Made by a program: the position numbers and the translations under genes. The notes below the pieces were generated by a model. The model ran no database searches and was not told where the DNA came from. It saw only the letters and a program-made list of their open reading frames with translations. A DNA stretch of 10,536 bases, taken from assembly GCA_035269105.1 (NCBI GenBank), contig DATFJP010000181.1, positions 1 to 10,536 of the forward strand. The letters are read 5' to 3'. This DNA comes from JAQYVZ01 sp035269105 (GTDB lineage: Bacteria > Desulfobacterota > Desulfuromonadia > Desulfuromonadales > BM103). The stretch's first letter is position 1, and every line of letters begins with the position of its first letter. Positions 6,887 through 10,536 of the stretch are shown piece after piece.

Positions 6887-8176
6887 ATGAGGCAACCTGA
6901 AAGCTCAGCACCCGCAGACACAGCAGCACGGAACCCGCATCCCTCCGGTTCGCCGCCACTTTTGCAGGTCGCCCATATCAGTAAATCCTATCGGACCTAC
7001 CGGAGTGAATTGTTACGGGTCGCCTCCTGGTTCGGTTATCCGGCCCGCCCCAGGGAAGAACAGCATGTCCTCGACGACGTCAGCTTCTCGGTGCAGCCGG
7101 GGGAGACGGTCGGCATCGTCGGCCAGAACGGGGCGGGCAAAAGCACTCTCCTGAAGATCATTTGCGGCACCCTCAAGGCCACCGGCGGCGAAATCCGGAT
7201 TGCCGGCCGGATTTCGGCGATCCTCGAACTGGGCATGGGCTTTCACCCCGACTTGACCGGCCGCCAGAACGTCTATCATTCGGCCGGGCTGATGGGTTTT
7301 TCCCGGGAGCAGATCGACCGGGTTATCGACACGGTCGCCGCCTTCGCTGAAATCGGCGACTATTTCGATCAACCGGTGCGCACCTACAGCAGCGGCATGC
7401 AGATGCGGGTGGCCTTTGCCGTCGCCACCATGTACCGGCCCGAAGTCCTGGTTATCGACGAGGCCCTGAGTGTCGGCGACGCCTACTTCCAGCACAAGAG
7501 CTTCAGCCGGATCCGGGACTTCCAGAAAGAAGGCACCACCCTGCTGATCGTTTCCCACGATCGGGCAGCCATACAGGGCATCTGCAGCCGGGCTCTGCTG
7601 CTGGATGCCGGGCGGGTGCTCAGGGACGGGCCACCCGAGGAGGTCATGGATTATTACAATGCCCTGATCGCCGACAAGGACAACCGCCGCATCGATCAGA
7701 AAATCCTGGCCGACGGCAAGACCCAGACCGTCTCCGGTTCCGGCGAGGTGGTCATCGACCAGGTGGTGCTTTCGGACTCTGACGGCAACCCTCTGGATAC
7801 GGCCCGGGTCGGCCAGGAGGCCCTGCTGACCATCCGTCTGCGCGCCGTTTCGGACGTCTCCGAACTGGTGGTGGGCTTCATGATCCGGGACCGGCTGGGT
7901 CTGGATGTTTATGGCACCAACAGCTTTTATCTCGACCGGGTCGTCCATGATGTCAGGCAGCAGTCCATTCTGACCTACCGCTACCGCTTCCCGGTCAACC
8001 TGGGCATCGGCTCCTATGCCATAACCGTTGCCGCCCATTGCGACTATTCCCACGTGGCCGGCAATTACCAGTGGCTTGACAGGGCGGTGGTGTTCAAGGT
8101 GGTCAATGTCAGCAAGGCCGAGTTTGCGGGCCTGGCCTGGCTGCCGGTGGCGGTCGATGTCCATGTGGGGGACTGA
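6887..8176 (+). CDS. wzt: O-polysaccharide ABC exporter ATPase Wzt with C-terminal carbohydrate-binding domain
   Basis: A 429-residue cytoplasmic ATPase that drives Wzm. After a Pro/Ser/Ala-rich N-terminal extension (about 1-25) comes the nucleotide-binding domain with Walker A GQNGAGKST (79-87), ELGMGFHPDLTGRQNV (114-129, typical of polysaccharide exporters), signature YSSGM (167-171), Walker B VLVIDE (187-192) and switch His224. Residues about 285-410 are a separate beta-rich domain with GFMIRDRLGLDVYGTN (330-345), FPVNLGIGSYAITVA (368-382) and a downstream WLD. This is the Wzt C-terminal domain that in E. coli O9a-type systems recognises the modified non-reducing end of the finished chain. 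Its presence implies a capped polysaccharide, but no capping enzyme is visible here. GGAAG at 6874-6878 supports the start. The stop overlaps the next ATG by 1 nt (TGATG), indicating translational coupling. Confidence 0.95.
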   Translation: MRQPESSAPADTAARNPHPSGSPPLLQVAHISKSYRTYRSELLRVASWFGYPARPREEQHVLDDVSFSVQPGETVGIVGQNGAGKSTLLKIICGTLKATGGEIRIAGRISAILELGMGFHPDLTGRQNVYHSAGLMGFSREQIDRVIDTVAAFAEIGDYFDQPVRTYSSGMQMRVAFAVATMYRPEVLVIDEALSVGDAYFQHKSFSRIRDFQKEGTTLLIVSHDRAAIQGICSRALLLDAGRVLRDGPPEEVMDYYNALIADKDNRRIDQKILADGKTQTVSGSGEVVIDQVVLSDSDGNPLDTARVGQEALLTIRLRAVSDVSELVVGFMIRDRLGLDVYGTNSFYLDRVVHDVRQQSILTYRYRFPVNLGIGSYAITVAAHCDYSHVAGNYQWLDRAVVFKVVNVSKAEFAGLAWLPVAVDVHVGD

Positions 8177-9270
8177 TGCGTAACAGCCTGTTGATCGACG
8201 GTCTCCCGTTGCTGGGCCAGGTCTCCGGTGTCGGCCGCTACAGCCATGAAGTCTGCGCTCGTTTGCCTGATGATGTTTTCCGCATCTGGTACTATTACGG
8301 CTATCTGTCCCGCCGCAAGCAGGATGCCGCCGCCTCCTCCGCCCTCAGTCGGTTGAAAGGGCGGGCCGGTCGCTTCAAGCGATTCAAATCGGTGGCGCGG
8401 CGCCTGTCCTCCCTGGCCTCACGGCTGGGGTCCTGGGATCTGCACTGGCAGCCCAATTTCATCCCCCTGCCGGGGGTCAGGGCTCGGCGGGTGGCGGTCA
8501 CCGTCCACGATTTCTCCTGGGAAATTCACGCCCCATTCCATCCGCGGGAGCGGGTCGAGTATTTCCGGAAGCATTTTTATCCCGGCATCGAAGCCGCCGA
8601 CCGCATCATTACCGTTTCCCATTACGTCAGAGGTGAACTCATAGAGCGGCTGCCCCATCTGGCCGACCGCATCCAGGTGATCCACAACGGTTATGATCAC
8701 CGCCTGTATGCACCGCCTGGCGAAGAGCGGCCGCGCAACTATCTGCTGTCGGTGGGTAACATCGAACCCCGTAAAAACCTGCTCGGCCTGCTGCGCGCCT
8801 ATGCCGGCATCGCGCCGGAGATCCGCCGCCAGCATCCCCTGCTGCTGATTGGGGCGGCCGGCTGGAAAAACCGGGAGATCTTCCAGCTCATCGACCAGAT
8901 GGACGGCGATGTCCGTTACCTCGGCTATGTCTCCGACCAGCAGCTGGCTGATTATTACCGGGAGGCGCTCTGCTTCGTCTACCCCTCATTTTATGAAGGC
9001 TTCGGTCTGCCCCCCCTGGAAGCCATGGCCTGCGGCACGCCGGTCATCGCCTCCAACGTATCCTCGCTGCCGGAAGTCTGCGGCGAAGCCGCCTGTTACG
9101 TCGATCCGGAAGACGTCGAGGCGATCCGCAGCGCCATCCTCGCTTTCATCGGCGACCCGCAGCTGCGGCACCAGCACGCCGCCCGCGGCCTGACCCAGGC
9201 GGCGCGGTTCAGCTGGGATCGTTCCGCCGCCGAGCATCTTGCGCTGTTCAAAGAGCTGGCAGGGCCATGA
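8176..9270 (+). CDS. Glycosyltransferase, GT4-type (GT-B fold)
   Basis: A 364-residue cytoplasmic, retaining GT4-type glycosyltransferase that probably adds sugars to the polysaccharide exported by Wzm/Wzt. The N-terminal acceptor domain has LIDGLPLLGQVSGVGRYSHE (6-25, the Gly-rich loop) and VTVHDFSWE (108-116). The C-terminal donor domain has TVSHYVRGEL (146-155), IHNGYD (169-174), SVGNIEPRKNLLGLLRAY (192-209) and the E-x7-E motif EGFGLPPLE (274-282), followed by AMACGTPVIASN (283-294). Length and motif order are normal and no residue is obviously missing. It begins on the last base of wzt's stop and overlaps the next gene by 4 nt, so all three should be co-translated. Donor and linkage cannot be read from sequence; mannosyl- and rhamnosyltransferases of O-antigen clusters look like this. 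A basic stretch at about 59-76 may help membrane association. Confidence 0.9.
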   Translation: MRNSLLIDGLPLLGQVSGVGRYSHEVCARLPDDVFRIWYYYGYLSRRKQDAAASSALSRLKGRAGRFKRFKSVARRLSSLASRLGSWDLHWQPNFIPLPGVRARRVAVTVHDFSWEIHAPFHPRERVEYFRKHFYPGIEAADRIITVSHYVRGELIERLPHLADRIQVIHNGYDHRLYAPPGEERPRNYLLSVGNIEPRKNLLGLLRAYAGIAPEIRRQHPLLLIGAAGWKNREIFQLIDQMDGDVRYLGYVSDQQLADYYREALCFVYPSFYEGFGLPPLEAMACGTPVIASNVSSLPEVCGEAACYVDPEDVEAIRSAILAFIGDPQLRHQHAARGLTQAARFSWDRSAAEHLALFKELAGP

Positions 9271-10379
9271 AGGTTGCCGTCATCCATGAATGGCTGGCGA
9301 CCTGCGGCGGCTCGGAAAAGGTTCTCGAGCAGATTCTGGACCTTTACCCCGGCGCCGACCTGTTTGTCGTTGTTGATTTCATGACCGGCGGCCAGCGGCA
9401 GCCCTTTGATCGCCACCGGATCCAGACCAGCATGATCCAGAGGCTGCCCTTCGCCCGCCGGCATTTCCGGCGCTACCTGCCGCTCATGCCCCGCGCGATC
9501 GAGCAGTTCGACCTGACGGACTATGACCTGGTCCTGTCCAGCTCCCACTGCGTGGCCAAAGGCGTCCGGACCCGCCCCGGCCAGCTGCATGTCTGCTACT
9601 GCCACACGCCCATGCGCTACATCTGGGACATGCAGCAGGACTACCTGGCCGCCAATCGGATCGGCGGCCTGCAGGCCGTTCTCGCCCGCTCGCTGTTTCG
9701 CTCCCTGCGGCGCTGGGATCGCCGGACCGGCGGCGTCGACCATTTCATCGCCAATTCGGCGTTCATCGCCGAGCGCATCCGACGCTGTTATGACCGGCAG
9801 GCCGCCGTGATCTATCCGCCGGTGGACGTCGAACAGTTCATGGGTCACCAGCCCAGAGGTGATTTCTATGTCACCGCTTCGCGGCTGGTCTCGCAGAAGA
9901 AGGTCGAACTGATCGTCGAGGCGTTCAACCGGTTGCCCGACAAAAAGCTGGTCGTGGTCGGCGACGGTCCCCTGCTGCCCGAGATACAGCGGCAGGCCGG
10001 CCCGAACATCACCGTCCGCGGCCATCTGGCGACGTCAGAACTCGCCGACTGCCTGCAAAAGGCGCGAGCTTTTGTCTTTGCCTCCCTGGAAGACTTCGGC
10101 ATGATTACGGTGGAGGCCCAGGCTGCCGGTACGCCGGTCATCGCTTTCGGCCAGGGTGGCTCTCTGGAAATTGTCCGTGAAGACACTGGGCTGTTTTTCG
10201 CCGAACAGTCTGCCGCCAGCCTGATCGAGGCCGTGCGCGAGTTCGAAAGCCGGCAAGCAACCTTTTCAGCGCAGGCCTGCCGGGAGAACGCCCGCCGGTT
10301 TGACACCGCCGCTTTCCGCAAAGCCTATACAGCTTTCGTCGAGCAGGCCTGGCGGGACGCAACAAGGGTGTCGGAATAA
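9267..10379 (+). CDS. Glycosyltransferase, GT4-type, WbaZ-like
   Basis: A 370-residue GT-B-fold glycosyltransferase. It opens with KVAVIHEWLATCGGSEKVL (2-20), the typical start of the O-antigen mannosyltransferase-like group that includes WbaZ. The acceptor domain continues with YDLVLSSSHCVAKGV (86-100) and CYCHTPMRYIWD (110-121). The donor domain has FIANSAFIAERI (160-171), VIYPPVD (181-187), YVTASRLVSQKK (201-212), VVGDGP (230-235) and the E-x7-E motif EDFGMITVE (275-283), followed by AQAAGTPVIAFGQGG (284-298). ATG overlaps the preceding stop as ATGA, so it is translationally coupled to the first glycosyltransferase. It is the last gene of the coupled wzt-GT-GT block and ends 9 nt before a palindromic element. 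The sugar donor is unknown: GDP-mannose is suggested by the family, while dTDP-rhamnose is suggested by the upstream rfbC. Both are inference. Confidence 0.9.
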   Translation: MKVAVIHEWLATCGGSEKVLEQILDLYPGADLFVVVDFMTGGQRQPFDRHRIQTSMIQRLPFARRHFRRYLPLMPRAIEQFDLTDYDLVLSSSHCVAKGVRTRPGQLHVCYCHTPMRYIWDMQQDYLAANRIGGLQAVLARSLFRSLRRWDRRTGGVDHFIANSAFIAERIRRCYDRQAAVIYPPVDVEQFMGHQPRGDFYVTASRLVSQKKVELIVEAFNRLPDKKLVVVGDGPLLPEIQRQAGPNITVRGHLATSELADCLQKARAFVFASLEDFGMITVEAQAAGTPVIAFGQGGSLEIVREDTGLFFAEQSAASLIEAVREFESRQATFSAQACRENARRFDTAAFRKAYTAFVEQAWRDATRVSE

Positions 10380-10388
10380 ACCGGCCAT

Positions 10389-10507
10389 GTAGGGGCGGGG
10401 TTCCCCCGCCCTGGTTGTGACGCCGCCCTGGTTCGTGACGCGGCCCTGGTTGTAACGCCGCCCTGGTTCATTGGCGGCATCGATGGGCGGGGAAACCCCG
10501 CCCCTAC
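10389..10507. repeat. 119-bp palindromic element with the same 13-bp ends and an internal tandem array
   Basis: The ends are GTAGGGGCGGGGT (10389-10401) and ACCCCGCCCCTAC (10495-10507), identical to those of the element at 1161-1233. The last 23 bp match that element at 22 of 23 positions. Inside are four imperfect 17-19-bp units built on CGCCCTGGTT at 10407-10423, 10424-10441, 10442-10458 and 10459-10477. The single CCGCCCTG-CTTGGTCGTCAG stretch on the minus strand of the first element looks like the ancestral unit. No credible coding sequence or target duplication is visible. Confidence 0.85.
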
Positions 10508-10522
10508 GGGAAATCATTGTTG

Positions 10523-10536
10523 ATGCGCATCGGAAA
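10523..10536 (+). CDS. Possible start of a further gene, cut by the window end
   Basis: ATGCGCATCGGAAA would encode Met-Arg-Ile-Gly and then Lys or Asn, a beginning seen in many GT4-type glycosyltransferases. It lies 15 nt after the repeat element and has no good ribosome site. Only 14 bases are available, so this is a guess from position and the first four codons. Confidence 0.25.

Noticed and set aside
10407..10477. The four-unit tandem array considered as a CRISPR array.
   Set aside because: The units abut with no spacers, are only 17-19 bp, are imperfect, and no cas gene is nearby. It is internal to a palindromic element.

Overview
The window is a GC-rich bacterial surface-export locus, with every gene on the + strand and tightly packed. 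Gram-negative origin is clear: it encodes an outer-membrane TolC-type channel, a periplasmic adaptor and an O-polysaccharide ABC exporter. The short GC-rich palindromic repeats between genes, together with the rml / cysQ / type I secretion / wzm-wzt arrangement, would fit a Desulfuromonadia-type (Geobacter/Desulfuromonas-like) bacterium. That placement is inference; another proteobacterium cannot be excluded.

Layout. (1) 2-175: the last 57 codons of rfbC (rmlC), the dTDP-rhamnose epimerase, whose start lies upstream of the window. (2) 338-1102: cysQ, a 3'(2'),5'-bisphosphate nucleotidase starting at TTG. (3) 1103-1330: a spacer with a 73-bp element bounded by perfect 13-bp inverted repeats, a terminator-like hairpin, and a putative promoter next to a perfect palindrome. 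(4) 1331-5857: a complete type I secretion system, made of a PrtD-type ABC ATPase/permease, an HlyD-type adaptor and a TolC-type outer-membrane channel. No cargo gene is visible. (5) 5928-8176: Wzm and Wzt, the ABC exporter for O-polysaccharide; Wzt carries a C-terminal carbohydrate-binding domain. (6) 8176-10379: two GT4-type glycosyltransferases. wzt and these two genes are joined by 1- and 4-nt stop/start overlaps. (7) 10389-10507: a second element with the same 13-bp ends, followed by a possible start of a further gene at the window edge.

How the genes may work together. RmlC would supply dTDP-L-rhamnose, the two glycosyltransferases would build a polysaccharide on a lipid carrier, and Wzm/Wzt would move the finished chain across the inner membrane after Wzt recognises its end. 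The type I system would send an unidentified protein directly to the cell exterior. Co-location of such a system with O-polysaccharide genes recalls Caulobacter crescentus, where the S-layer protein is secreted by a type I system and held by the O-polysaccharide. CysQ removes PAP, the by-product of PAPS-dependent sulfation, so a sulfated surface sugar is possible but unproven.

The genes belong to known families. The less ordinary content is between them: four of the longer gaps carry structured repeats from three families, and two copies of one family bracket the secretion/polysaccharide block. I see no convincing wholly new system in this window.
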